Shown here: positions 39,251-49,166 of the stretch, piece after piece
Layout of the letters: the number at the start of each line of letters is the position of its first letter
Position numbering within the stretch: the first letter of the stretch is position 1
Assembly (NCBI GenBank): GCA_016710135.1
Contig: JADJLM010000005.1
Location: forward strand, 124,001-188,000
Reading direction: 5' to 3'
DNA: 64,000 nt
From: Nitrosomonas sp.
Lineage (GTDB): Bacteria > Pseudomonadota > Gammaproteobacteria > Burkholderiales > Nitrosomonadaceae
Translations under genes and position numbers: made by a program
The notes under the pieces: model-generated
The model's input: only the letters and a program-made list of their open reading frames with translations
The model's database searches: none
What the model was told of the DNA's origin: nothing

Positions 39251-40513
39251 TTAGTTACCATGACCACGCAGTTTAATTCCCAGCATTTTAATCTTTCGAT
39301 AAAGATGCGTTCGCTCAAGCCCAGCCCTTTCTGCAACTCGCGTCATATTGCCACTTTCCTGATCAATCAACTTTTCAAAATAGTTCTTCTCAAATAAATC
39401 ACGCGCTTCTCGCAACGAAACATTAAGCGGTATATCCGGTGTAACAGACATCACAGGGGATAATGGCGGTGTAAGTACTTGCTGAACTTCTTCTACGTTA
39501 ATTTCACTACTTGTACACGTTAGCGCAAGAGAATGCACAACACTTTTTAACTGCGTCAAATTCCCAGGCCAGTCATAATTACGCAATGTGTTAAGGGCTG
39601 CCGTACTAAAATGAACAAAAGGAACTTCCCCTGCTTCAATGCTCGTTGAAAGCAGTTGATTGGCAAGCTCTGGAATATCCTCACGATGTGTTCTTAACGA
39701 AGGTACATTAATCGTTAAATTACTCAGCATCTCATACAATTTTGAATTGTAGGTGCCTTGTGCAGTTAACTCTGCTAAACGCTGCGTCGTTGCACAAACC
39801 AACCGAACATTAAATTTCTCCAGTTTTCCAAGCAACAGCAGTAGACCTTTCTGCTCTAATTTATTGAGACCACCGATCTCTCTAAAAAAAAGCAACCCAT
39901 TTTTTACTTGATCTAAAATTCCTAAGGAATTATCTGCCAAAAAAGAAAGTTGCTCCGGTTCAACCCATGGGGTATTAACGTGATGCAAGAAACGCGCACA
40001 ATGCTCAACACCTACACCCGATTCACCTACCAATAAAACTGGCGACATTAGATTAACAATCTGCTCGAGTCTCTTCTTCAATTCGACAATTTGAGGTCCC
40101 TTTCCCAAGTTGGCCAAAGAAATTGATAAGGCTGGCTTACTTTGCCCTCCTCGAAGCGCTTGCTTGACTGTACTCAATAGCTTCTGAAGGGGTATCGGCT
40201 TCTCTAAATAATCAACAGCACCAATACGCGTTGCTTCGACCGCGGTATCGATCGTTCCATGTCCCGACATCATCACAACCGGCATCGTCAACAAACCACT
40301 ATTTGCCCAATCCTTGAGTAAAGTAATGCCATCCGTATCAGGCATCCATATATCGAGCAATACCAAATCAGGCCGACTCTGATTACGACAAATCCGTGCT
40401 TGCTCTGCATTTTCAGCCAATACTACTCGATAACCTTCATCACTTAGAATCTCAGATAATAATTCTCGAATGCCAATTTCATCATCAACAACCAGAATAG
40501 TATTGTTGGCCAT
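39251..40513 (-). CDS. ntrX: NtrX-like response regulator with degenerate AAA+ domain
   Basis: 420 residues. Receiver domain with acidic pocket and phospho-Asp in LVLLDIWMPDTDG (residue 54 region), VVMMSGHGTID and the Lys in YLEKPIPL. The central AAA+ domain is degenerate: Walker A reads GESGVGVE, without the Lys, and no GAFTGA sigma-54 loop can be found. A Fis-type HTH ends the protein (MTRVAERAGLERTHLYRKIK). It therefore probably binds DNA without activating sigma-54 polymerase. Lies downstream of the ntrY kinase with an 80-bp gap; together they form a two-component pair linked in other bacteria to redox or nitrogen status. Confidence 0.85.
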   Translation of the reverse strand: MANNTILVVDDEIGIRELLSEILSDEGYRVVLAENAEQARICRNQSRPDLVLLDIWMPDTDGITLLKDWANSGLLTMPVVMMSGHGTIDTAVEATRIGAVDYLEKPIPLQKLLSTVKQALRGGQSKPALSISLANLGKGPQIVELKKRLEQIVNLMSPVLLVGESGVGVEHCARFLHHVNTPWVEPEQLSFLADNSLGILDQVKNGLLFFREIGGLNKLEQKGLLLLLGKLEKFNVRLVCATTQRLAELTAQGTYNSKLYEMLSNLTINVPSLRTHREDIPELANQLLSTSIEAGEVPFVHFSTAALNTLRNYDWPGNLTQLKSVVHSLALTCTSSEINVEEVQQVLTPPLSPVMSVTPDIPLNVSLREARDLFEKNYFEKLIDQESGNMTRVAERAGLERTHLYRKIKMLGIKLRGHGN

Positions 40514-40593
40514 ATATCACTCCTTTCGTATCTGAGCTCAATCCACTTCCTTGGTCCCCATTATGCTTTAACACCACCCTATCTCACTATTTA

Positions 40594-42769
40594 TTACGCT
40601 ATACGATTAATCGTTGATGCTGGTTGCCCAGAATTAATCGTGGGCAACGTGATTGTAACTTTTGCACCATGCGGTTGGATATTTTCAATTTGGATTGTCC
40701 CGTTATGTTCATCAACAATTTTTTTGACAATCGGCAACCCAAGTCCTGTACCTCTTGGTTTAGTGGTTACATAAGGCTCAAAAGCTAGTGTTTTAATTTC
40801 TTCGGCGAAACCCTTTCCATTGTCGATAATGCACAGCTTAACACTTCCTGAAATCATATCAGTACTCACCACAATCGTACCATTCTTAGTATCTGCTAGT
40901 GCATCCTGAGCATTTTGTAGTAAGTTATGAATCACTTGCCGCAATCTTGCCGGATCACCACGAATCAGCAAAAGATCAGAGGATAGCGCTAACTTTATTT
41001 CTGGACATTGCGAATTTTCAGCTTTAGCGTTAGATGTTTCGTACAGCGCCAGAACCTCATGAATCAATCGATTGAAATTAATCTGGACCATTTCTAATTC
41101 AGGAATGCGAGCATACTCACTAAACTCATTTACCATCTTTTTTAAGGCTTCAACTTGACTAACAATGGTTTCAGTCGAACGTTGTAGAATCTTAGCGTCC
41201 TGCCCGCTTAATTTATCCATTAGCCTATGTTGAATCCGTTCTGCAGAAAGCTGGATTGGTGTCAGCGGATTTTTTATTTCGTGCGCCAATCGACGCGCAA
41301 TTTCTCCCCAAGCTACTGTACGCTGCACTTGTAATAATCCCGTAATATCATCAAACACCACTATTCCACCGCCACCTGAAGACTCAGGCAACCGCGTTCC
41401 ACGGAGTAGCAGAACTTGGTCTTTATTCTCGCTGAAATGTAAAACTTGTCTTTGCCATTCCCCACTGTGAGTTAATCCAAATCCATTCTGTATCTCTGAT
41501 GCCAGCAGATGAAACTTAGGTTCCTTCTCAACACATTCATCGATCGCCAAACCTTCTAGATAAATTAATGGGATTTGCAAAATTTGTTCTGCGCTGCGAT
41601 TAACGGTTCTGATTTTTAACTTGTCATCAAACACCATCACCCCGGAAGAAAGATTCGCCAGTATACTTTCTAAATAAGCGCGTGCGCTTTCAATTTCATG
41701 CTGACTTTGCTGCGCATTTGCGCGCGCCAAATCCAACTGCTCTGTCATTAAGTTAAACGACTCCGTCAAAACACCCAGCTCATCATTGCTAAAAACCTGA
41801 TGCCGCCTGCTGAAATCGCCTTGAGCAACAGCCCGTGTACCTTCTGCAAGCATTCCCAACGGCGCGCTTAGTTTCTCACTGATAAGAAAAGCACTCGCTA
41901 ATGCCGAAAAAAGCGCTAACAACAACGCAAGCGTTAAAGTCACGCTATATAAACGCGTAATCCCTTGTTTTGATAATACCAATTCCTGGTAATTCCGATA
42001 CCCGGTTTGCACAATCTCGGCATTTTCGGCAAGACGGGGAGGTACCTGTTGTAGCACTTGCAATACGCGAATATCATCTTCCAGGCTTAAGACATTGACG
42101 GGAACGAGCACTCGTAAGAACAATCCTTTATTGGGAATCGACTCAACTGCGCTATAACTCTTTTGCATTCTTATATGTCGCATAGCAGTTGCATTAGGTA
42201 TTTCCGGAAATAGCGCGACATCATCAAGGCTTGAGAATGCGATGGCCTTCCCATCTTGATTGAACAAGGTTGCTTCTTGTATATAGGAATGTGCTAAAAG
42301 TTGATTTAATGAAGAAAGTGTTTGCGAAGGAGAGTCGGCAAGCGCTAGTGCTGTAATTTTAGCTTTTTTTTTCCAGCTCTTCCAGTAAATTATCCAGCAT
42401 GGTTTGGCCTAGATTGATCCCACCTTCAAGGGCTTGATCAACTTTGACATCAAACCAGGATTCGATACTCTTCCCGAGAAATTGAACTGAGATTCCGTAT
42501 ACCAATACTCCAGGTAAAATCGCCATTAATGAAAAGATGACTAATAGTCGGAGTGCCAACCGCGAACCAAAAACGCGTGCTTTAAGCCTTTTTCTTAATC
42601 TCCATAATAAAAAGCCAACGATACCGAGCAGCAATAAAACAAAAAAAACATTCAGTACAATCAACCACCGATAAAATTTTCCAAGAAAATCAGTATTCGC
42701 TCCAGCTGTCGCCAAGAGAAACAGCATGATGACGCTTAATCCTGTAACGAGGAAAATAAGATATTTCAC
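40594..42769 (-). pseudogene. ntrY: NtrY-like membrane sensor histidine kinase, 1-bp frameshift
   Basis: Two frames form one kinase of about 725 residues. The N-terminal piece (42359-42769) has two or three membrane helices (YLIFLVTGLSVIMLFLLATA) and ends LLEELEKKS. The larger piece (to 40594) has a HAMP-like segment, a PAS region (SSGVMVFDDKLKIR), the phospho-His in RLAHEIKNPLTPIQ, and ATPase boxes IDNGKGFAEE and GTGLGLPIVKKI. The break is a run of nine T on the plus strand (42364-42372): with eight, the frame continues KKAKITALALADSPSQTL without interruption. Likely a sequence error or recent mutation. Upstream neighbour is the DUF4390 gene. Confidence 0.87.
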
Positions 42770-42772
42770 TGA

Positions 42773-43369
42773 CTATCTATGAATTGGAAAAGAAGATGCT
42801 ACCGGAAGTTTAGTACGCCACTCTTTTTTCTCTGAACTCAAGTTCCATTCTTTTGATCTCAATGATTCAAGCTGGAAAGGTTTAGATAAACGAGAAGCAT
42901 CAAGCCATACTTGTAAACTAGCCGAGTACTCGATAGTGGGATCAAGCTTTAATTTCTCTTCAACCGGAATATGATGCTGAGTTCCCAGTTCTTGAAGTGC
43001 TTCATTTAATGTATCAAACCCTTGCGATTTGGATCGGTGGCTCAGCCGATACTGTCGAGTTAGTGCGTTATAACTCAGACCAATTCGTAATTTACTTCTA
43101 GCCACCTCATCATCTACCCAGTACCACTTGGTATCGATTAATGAAAATTTAATCACAAAATACAAAACGATACCCTTTTCAAGAGCCTGCTCTAAGGTGC
43201 TATTTAATTCGATTGCTGCGTCAACATTGATTTGATAGCCAGTCTCCGTTGCCTCCAATGCGAATGATTTAATTTCTATATTACCTTCACCATAAGCTGA
43301 CTGAATGATTATACCAATGAGAAAAAAACTCGATATCAGCATACTAGCTAGCTTCTCTATCCAATTCAT
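42773..43369 (-). CDS. DUF4390 protein, probably exported
   Basis: From the ATG at 43367-43369 the protein has 198 residues with a signal peptide or anchor (WIEKLASMLISSFFLIGIII, then QSAYG). The start 14 codons upstream would overlap rsmB by 38 bp. Family members lie between rsmB and ntrY in many betaproteobacteria and have no known function. Visible family segment: LYFVIKFSLIDTKWYWVD. Its stop is 3 bp from the ntrY start codon, so the two are probably co-transcribed. Confidence 0.8.
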   Translation of the reverse strand: MNWIEKLASMLISSFFLIGIIIQSAYGEGNIEIKSFALEATETGYQINVDAAIELNSTLEQALEKGIVLYFVIKFSLIDTKWYWVDDEVARSKLRIGLSYNALTRQYRLSHRSKSQGFDTLNEALQELGTQHHIPVEEKLKLDPTIEYSASLQVWLDASRLSKPFQLESLRSKEWNLSSEKKEWRTKLPVASSFPIHR

Positions 43370-43373
43370 GCCG

Positions 43374-44651
43374 TTATACCTTATAAAATAAGGCATAATA
43401 AAAACCATCATGGAAGCAGTTAGGTATTAATTGTCCGTTATTGACTTCGCCATGTACGATTGGTAATAAACGCGCATCGGAGTGTTTTTCCAAGAAGCAC
43501 TTTACTTGCTGGCAATTCTCTTCAATAAACACGGAGCAAGTTGCATAGAGTAATTTTCCTTCGCTTTTAAGAAGTGGCCACAATGCATCTAAGATATTTT
43601 GCTGCATATTCAAAAACATAGGAAGATCAGTTATACGTCTCAGCCATTTTATATCAGGATGTCGGCTAACAACCCCAGAGGCACTACAGGGCACGTCCGC
43701 TAAAATTCGATCAAAAAGTTTTCCACTCCACCACGAAGATGGCAAAGCTGCGTCGCCACATACTTGACGAAAGGGCTCTATTCCTAATCGCTTAAAATTT
43801 TCTGATACGCGACCCAAACGGTATTGATCATTATCTAAAACTGTCAATTGAATATTAGCAGCTTCCATTAAATGGGTACTTTTCCCCCCTGGGGCTGCAC
43901 ATGCGTCAAGGACGATCATTCCATCGCTAACATCCAGAAAGGGCGCAGCTAATTGGGCACCCGCATCCTGAATCGAAACATAACCTTGCTCAAACATCGG
44001 TAATTTTTGTGTAGGCACTGGTTTGAATAACATAAGCGCATTATCCCATACTTGCCGACTTTCAATCTTATACTGGCTAAGTAGCGTTTGGTAATCTGCG
44101 ACGCTGGTTTTGCGTCGATTCACTCTCAGTGTCATCGGCGGATGACGATTATTGGCCTGTAAAATCGCCTCATACTGCTGGGGATACTGATATCTTAATT
44201 TATCGATCCACCATTGAGGATGTGAAAATCGCCCCACTTCATGGGCATTAGCTAGATTTAACAAAGAGGTATCATTTCTTAGAAAATTTCTTAGGATCGC
44301 ATTAACTAAGCCGGCCGCGCCCTTATTTTTGATTAATTTTCGAGTAGTTGCGACAGCACAATCTACAACCGCGTATTCAGGTGATTCACTATAATAAAGC
44401 TGGTATAAGCTGACCAGCAGTAGATTTCGCAATTTTTTGTCGGATAGCGGTTGCTTTACCAATTGGTTTAATATCACTTCCAGTTGGCCTAAATATCGCA
44501 ACACACCGTAAACTATATCTTGAATAGCGCCGCGTTGCTGCGATTGCAGTAGCGGGTTTTGACGCCAGAGCGCTTGTAGCACTAAAGTTAAATTTTTTCC
44601 AGACAAAACTATCGCGACTGATTCAGCAGCTAGCTGCTGAATTTTCATCAT
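43374..44651 (-). CDS. rsmB: 16S rRNA m5C967 methyltransferase RsmB
   Basis: 425 residues. N-terminal NusB-like RNA-binding domain (GAIQDIVYGVLRYLGQLE) and a C-terminal SAM-dependent methyltransferase: SAM loop LDACAAPGGKSTHLMEA, DVPCSASGVVSRHPDIKWLR with the product-release Cys, and LLYATCSVF with the catalytic Cys. Methylates C967 of 16S rRNA. Follows fmt by 68 bp in the common def-fmt-rsmB order. Confidence 0.94.
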   Translation of the reverse strand: MMKIQQLAAESVAIVLSGKNLTLVLQALWRQNPLLQSQQRGAIQDIVYGVLRYLGQLEVILNQLVKQPLSDKKLRNLLLVSLYQLYYSESPEYAVVDCAVATTRKLIKNKGAAGLVNAILRNFLRNDTSLLNLANAHEVGRFSHPQWWIDKLRYQYPQQYEAILQANNRHPPMTLRVNRRKTSVADYQTLLSQYKIESRQVWDNALMLFKPVPTQKLPMFEQGYVSIQDAGAQLAAPFLDVSDGMIVLDACAAPGGKSTHLMEAANIQLTVLDNDQYRLGRVSENFKRLGIEPFRQVCGDAALPSSWWSGKLFDRILADVPCSASGVVSRHPDIKWLRRITDLPMFLNMQQNILDALWPLLKSEGKLLYATCSVFIEENCQQVKCFLEKHSDARLLPIVHGEVNNGQLIPNCFHDGFYYALFYKV

Positions 44652-44719
44652 ACCAAGATCGGCTATGCTTATTCCCTCCTGAACGTCTTAATAATGGTTT
44701 ATCGGTGGCCAAAACGCGA

Positions 44720-45646
44720 TTAAGCCATAAACTCACCCAATTTCATTGAATATCCCTTAAGAAAATCCTTTGCGGGTAATTTTTTTCCTCCGGCGCGTTG
44801 AATCACTTCCAGAATCATCGCGTGCTTACCACAAGCAACCGTAATACCGTCATGATCGATATTAACAATCTCACCAGGCCGCCCAGAAAGTTTCTGTTCA
44901 ATTCGCGCTTGCCATATTTTCAACACCAGCGATTGATGGCTAGTAAAAGCGATGGGGTAGGGATTAAACGCCCGAATGCTGCGATCGATCACTTTCGCAT
45001 CGAAACGCCAATCGATTTTCGCTTCATCCTTCTCAATTTTACGCGCATAACAAGCCTCCTTCTCATTTTGCTCAACCGCTAATAATTTTTCTTGTTGTAA
45101 TAGATCAAGAGCTTCAATAATACATTGCGCGCCTAATTGGGCTAGGTTGTCATGCAATGATTGTGCCGTATCGGATGGACTGATTGGAATGGCTCTCCGC
45201 AATAATATGTCGCCCGTATCTAAGCCTTGATCCATTTGCATGATCGTTATTCCCGTTTCTTGGTCTCCAGCTTCAATAGCGCGTTGAATCGGAGCAGCTC
45301 CCCTCCATCGAGGTAAAAGCGATGCATGAATATTTAAACATCCCCGCGATGGCAGTCGCAAAATTGATTCTGGTAAGATAAGCCCATAGGCAGCAACAAT
45401 CATAACATCTGCCGCAAATGACATTAGCTGTTCTCTTATCTCACTTGACTTTAACGTAATCGGTTGCAAGACTGGAATCGAATATTCGCAGGCAACTTTC
45501 TTGACTTCACTTTCCTGCAGTTTCAATCCTCGACCAGCCGGTCGATCGGGTTGTGTTAAAACAAGTACAATTTGCAATTGCGCATCAATGAGTGCTCTCA
45601 ATGCAATTGCAGCAAAAGCAGGAGTTCCTGCAAATACTATCCTCAT
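44720..45646 (-). CDS. fmt: Methionyl-tRNA formyltransferase
   Basis: 308 residues. Starts MRIVFAGTPAFAAIALRALI; folate-binding and catalytic segment LNIHASLLPRWRGAAPIQRA, with Asn, His and the later Asp in QMDQGLDTGDILL. Formylates initiator Met-tRNA. The C-terminal OB-like domain includes GRPGEIVNIDHDGITVACG. Lies 22 bp after def; the pair makes and removes the formyl group of nascent proteins. Confidence 0.96.
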   Translation of the reverse strand: MRIVFAGTPAFAAIALRALIDAQLQIVLVLTQPDRPAGRGLKLQESEVKKVACEYSIPVLQPITLKSSEIREQLMSFAADVMIVAAYGLILPESILRLPSRGCLNIHASLLPRWRGAAPIQRAIEAGDQETGITIMQMDQGLDTGDILLRRAIPISPSDTAQSLHDNLAQLGAQCIIEALDLLQQEKLLAVEQNEKEACYARKIEKDEAKIDWRFDAKVIDRSIRAFNPYPIAFTSHQSLVLKIWQARIEQKLSGRPGEIVNIDHDGITVACGKHAMILEVIQRAGGKKLPAKDFLKGYSMKLGEFMA

Positions 45647-45668
45647 GGAAATGGAATCCGATGTATCA

Positions 45669-46196
45669 TTAACCGTTCATCGATAACACCGAAGACTTAG
45701 TGAGATACTGCCGCTTCTTCAATTTGGTCTGAATTCTTGATTGCTTTAATCGCGACAAATACTCAACAAAAACCTTACCTTCGAGATGATCAATTTCATG
45801 TTGTATACATACCGCAAGCAGCCCCTCTGCCTGTGTCTCGAAGTATTCTCCTTGAAGATTTAACGCTCTAACAATAACGAGCTCAGCACGTTTAACTTTG
45901 TCAAATATTCCGGGTAACGATAAACACCCTTCTCGAAACTCAGCATCGCCTGTCTTAGCGATTATTTCTGGGTTAATAAATACATTGAGTTGATCATACG
46001 TATCGGAAATATCGATCACAATTACACGTTGATGAACGTCAACTTGAGTTGCAGCCAGACCAATTCCTGATGCGTGATACATCGTCTCTGCCATATTCTT
46101 AACCAGCAAATGAATATCTTGAGTAATCTCTGGTACGGCTTTCGCAATCTTATGTAATCGCTCATCTGGATACTGTAATATTTTCAGAATTGCCAT
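45669..46196 (-). CDS. def: Peptide deformylase
   Basis: 175 residues with all three metalloprotease motifs: GIGLAATQVDV, REGCLSLPGIF (Cys ligand) and QHEIDHLEGKVFVEYL (two His ligands and the catalytic Glu). Removes the formyl group from N-terminal Met. Upstream of fmt on the same strand and divergent from the LysM gene. Confidence 0.96.
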   Translation of the reverse strand: MAILKILQYPDERLHKIAKAVPEITQDIHLLVKNMAETMYHASGIGLAATQVDVHQRVIVIDISDTYDQLNVFINPEIIAKTGDAEFREGCLSLPGIFDKVKRAELVIVRALNLQGEYFETQAEGLLAVCIQHEIDHLEGKVFVEYLSRLKQSRIQTKLKKRQYLTKSSVLSMNG

Positions 46197-46317
46197 AACA
46201 AATATGCGTAATTCACGCTACTAAATACTGAAGTTAAATCGTAAAATCCCGGCGATGATACTCGAATTCAAATCCATCTTGTTTCGTCCCCACTTACACT
46301 CTTGGAAAAATAAACTT

Positions 46318-47349
46318 ATGCGTACTATATCCATTATAGCGATGATTTTAGCTATCAGTATATTTTCTGACTGGGCCGCAAAAGCAAAAGATGTCGAATT
46401 ACTTGCTCATGCGCCTGAACGATATGTTGTATCGCAGGGAGATACGTTATGGGGAGTCGCCTCTCGTTATCTTAAAGATCCCTGGCGATGGACAGAGATT
46501 TGGGACATTAACCAAAAACAAATCAAGAACCCAAACGATATCTACCCCGGTGATATTATCGTTTTGGTTCGAACAACCGATGGAAGTAGCAAATTAATGT
46601 TTGCGAATGAAAAAGCAACGATCAAGCTATCGCCTAAAATGCGCATTGAAAAACTTGATATCGAGAAAATCCCATCGATTCCATCAAAAAAGCTCGAACC
46701 ATTCTTGAGTCAGCCTTTAGCCATCGAGAAAAATGGATTAGACCAAGCACCATTAATATTAGGCTCCAGTGACAACCGCGTAATTTTAAGTGCAGGTGAT
46801 ACGGTCTATGTACAAAATATGCCTTCTGACCAAGGCATGGATTGGCAAGTTTTTCGTGCAGGAAAAGCACTCATCGACCCAGAAGATAATGATCGCGTCC
46901 TTGGTCATGAAGCCGTCTATCTTGGTGATGTAGCGGTATTAAATTTTGATACGATCAGTTCAGTGAAAATTACACATTCAGCACAGGAGATTCTCAAAGG
47001 TGACCGCCTGATTCCTGCTTCTGCATTACAAGTTAACGATTATATTCCTCGCGCACCTGATTTTCCAATTAGAGGACGAATCATTTCAGTCTATGGCGGC
47101 GTCACTGAAATTGGTCAAAATGCAATCATTACCCTTAATAAAGGGCTACTTGATGGACTAGAAGTGGGTCATGTACTCGCTGTTTATCGCAAAAGCACCA
47201 CTAAATTGCAAGACAGTAAAACCATACAGCTACCGGATGAACGAATTGGTTTGGTTTTTCTATTTCGAGTTTTTGATAAAGTATCGTATGCTCTCGTTTT
47301 GCATAGCGCCCAAGCGATTAAAGTACTTGACGCCGTGCAAACACCATAA
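46318..47349 (+). CDS. Exported LysM-domain protein
   Basis: From ATG 46318 the protein has a signal peptide (RTISIIAMILAISIFSDWAA) followed by one LysM domain (YVVSQGDTLWGVASRYL, then IYPGDIIVLV), which binds peptidoglycan. The rest, about 260 residues, is beta-rich and of unknown role, with repeats of VILSAGDTVYVQNM type. An ATG in frame at 46255 would place 21 mostly polar residues before the signal sequence, so I prefer 46318. It lies 31 bp before dprA, a common betaproteobacterial order. Confidence 0.85.
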   Translation: MRTISIIAMILAISIFSDWAAKAKDVELLAHAPERYVVSQGDTLWGVASRYLKDPWRWTEIWDINQKQIKNPNDIYPGDIIVLVRTTDGSSKLMFANEKATIKLSPKMRIEKLDIEKIPSIPSKKLEPFLSQPLAIEKNGLDQAPLILGSSDNRVILSAGDTVYVQNMPSDQGMDWQVFRAGKALIDPEDNDRVLGHEAVYLGDVAVLNFDTISSVKITHSAQEILKGDRLIPASALQVNDYIPRAPDFPIRGRIISVYGGVTEIGQNAIITLNKGLLDGLEVGHVLAVYRKSTTKLQDSKTIQLPDERIGLVFLFRVFDKVSYALVLHSAQAIKVLDAVQTP

Positions 47350-47380
47350 AAGTAAATTAATAAGAACAATTTGATTGGTT

Positions 47381-48484
47381 ATGAATATTCAGCCAGATAT
47401 TGAATCCTGGCTAACACTTAGCTTAATTGAAGGACTCGGCGACGAATCCTTCCGTAAGTTACTTTTAACTTTTAAACATCCTAGTGGTATTCTCAATGCT
47501 GATACTCAATTACTTGAACGTTATGTAAAAAAACAAATCGCCACAGATATCGCCAATCGTCGCATTGATCAACAGAAAATAGCCGCTACGCTAAAGTGGC
47601 TGGAAGACCCCACTAACGCAATCATTACACTCAGCGATGAAGATTACCCAAAGCGATTGCTCAATATTGCTGACCCTCCCCCATTACTTTATTTAAAAGG
47701 CCAGCGCAAACTCCTTAATAGCCCCTCTCTTGCAATTGTCGGGAGTCGTAACGGCACACCTCAAGGCATTGCTAACGCGCATGCATTTGCTGAAGCCGCA
47801 AGCAGTGCTGGTCTTTGCGTTGTAAGTGGCATGGCTTTAGGTATTGATACGGCCGCCCACCAAGGCGCTCTACTCGGTTTCTCCAGCAGCATTGCGGTTG
47901 TAGGAACTGGATTAGATATCGTTTATCCCGCTAAGAATCACCAGTTAGCACACCAACTGGCTAAAGAAGGAGCTCTCATTTCTGAATTCCCCTTGGGCAT
48001 GCCAGCAATCGGCAGAAATTTTCCTCGTAGAAACCGAATTATCAGTGGCATAAGTTTAGGTTGCCTCGTCATTGAAGCCACTTTAAAAAGTGGTTCACTC
48101 ATTACAGCGCGGCAAGCACTTGAGCAAGGGCGTGAAGTGATGGCGATTCCAGGATCAATTCATTCACCATTATCGAAAGGTTGTCATGCATTAATTAAGC
48201 AAGGTGCAAAACTTGTAGAAAATATTAATGATATTCTCGATGAGTTTAATTATCAGCCGCTTAACTTACCCAACACGTTGACAACCGATGAAACAATCAA
48301 ACAAACTTACACCCAAGAAAACGCTATTTTACTTTCTCATTTAGATTATGAAGCGATTGATATCGACAAATTGTGCATTCGGAGTGGCTTGACTGTGGAA
48401 ACAGTATCCGCCATGCTATTAGCTCTGGAACTAGATGGAGTTGTAGCAAGTTTACCGGGTGGTCGATATCAACGAATTCGTTGA
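47381..48484 (+). CDS. dprA: DNA-processing protein DprA
   Basis: About 367 residues from ATG 47381 (MNIQPDIESWLTLSLIEGLG). Central Rossmann-like DprA domain: LAIVGSRNGTPQGIANAHAF, VVSGMALGIDTAAHQGALLG, IAVVGTGLDIVYPAKN, and GRNFPRRNRIISGISLG. A C-terminal winged-helix domain ends the protein. DprA loads RecA on incoming single-stranded DNA in transformation. Followed by smg. Confidence 0.95.
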   Translation: MNIQPDIESWLTLSLIEGLGDESFRKLLLTFKHPSGILNADTQLLERYVKKQIATDIANRRIDQQKIAATLKWLEDPTNAIITLSDEDYPKRLLNIADPPPLLYLKGQRKLLNSPSLAIVGSRNGTPQGIANAHAFAEAASSAGLCVVSGMALGIDTAAHQGALLGFSSSIAVVGTGLDIVYPAKNHQLAHQLAKEGALISEFPLGMPAIGRNFPRRNRIISGISLGCLVIEATLKSGSLITARQALEQGREVMAIPGSIHSPLSKGCHALIKQGAKLVENINDILDEFNYQPLNLPNTLTTDETIKQTYTQENAILLSHLDYEAIDIDKLCIRSGLTVETVSAMLLALELDGVVASLPGGRYQRIR

Positions 48485-48529
48485 TTAAAAATACAATTCA
48501 TTAAAATTCTAATGCGAAATATAATCATG

Positions 48530-49000
48530 AAGAGCGAAGCGATGTTTGAGATTTTAATCTACTTATTCGAAAATTATTTTGATTCTGAAAATTGCCCAGA
48601 TTCAGCGACTTTAACACGGAAATTAACACTGGCAGGATTTGGAGAAGATGAGATTAGCCAAATTCTTGGTTGGCTATCAGATCATACAAAACATGAAGCA
48701 GGAAAGTACCCTTCAGCGCTATCTCAAAGCAAATCATTTCGAGTTTATTCTTCTTCTGAATTAGAAATCATTGATGTTGAAAGTCAAGGATTTATTCTTT
48801 TTCTTGAGCAAGCCGGTATACTTAATTCATTACAACGTGAATTATTAATTGATCGTATTCTTCAGATGGATGGCAGTAGCTCCTGCTTGGATAAAATCAA
48901 ATTAGTCGTCATGTTTGATCTATGGGTGCAAAACCAGTTAACAAATCACGATTTAATCGAGAAATTATTTATTGCCAGCAATCCACGCAATCGACACTAA
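48530..49000 (+). CDS. smg: Smg / DUF494 family protein
   Basis: From ATG 48530 the protein has 156 residues; the family start MFEILIYLFENYFDSE lies five codons further in, and a GAG-rich context precedes it. Small acidic helical protein of unknown function that follows dprA in many beta- and gammaproteobacteria. A longer start at 48512 exists in frame. Confidence 0.85.
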   Translation, partial: KSEAMFEILIYLFENYFDSENCPDSATLTRKLTLAGFGEDEISQILGWLSDHTKHEAGKYPSALSQSKSFRVYSSSELEIIDVESQGFILFLEQAGILNSLQRELLIDRILQMDGSSSCLDKIKLVVMFDLWVQNQLTNHDLIEKLFIASNPRNRH

Positions 49001-49166
49001 TTTAACTCACGACGAGTTTCTAACTCCATGAAAAAACTTAAAAACATCCTTATTGATCTGATCATCCCTCAATAACTTCGGTTACTCAATCTGGTCATCA
49101 CCAGATAAAGTGCTAACATAGCTCAATCACCTAAAAAAATATCTAACAAAATAATAACAGAATTTT

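Noticed and set aside
45520..45545. tttcaatcctcgaccagccgg, looking like a stray CRISPR repeat
   Set aside because: It resembles the first part of the repeat by chance, lies inside fmt, and the second half does not match.
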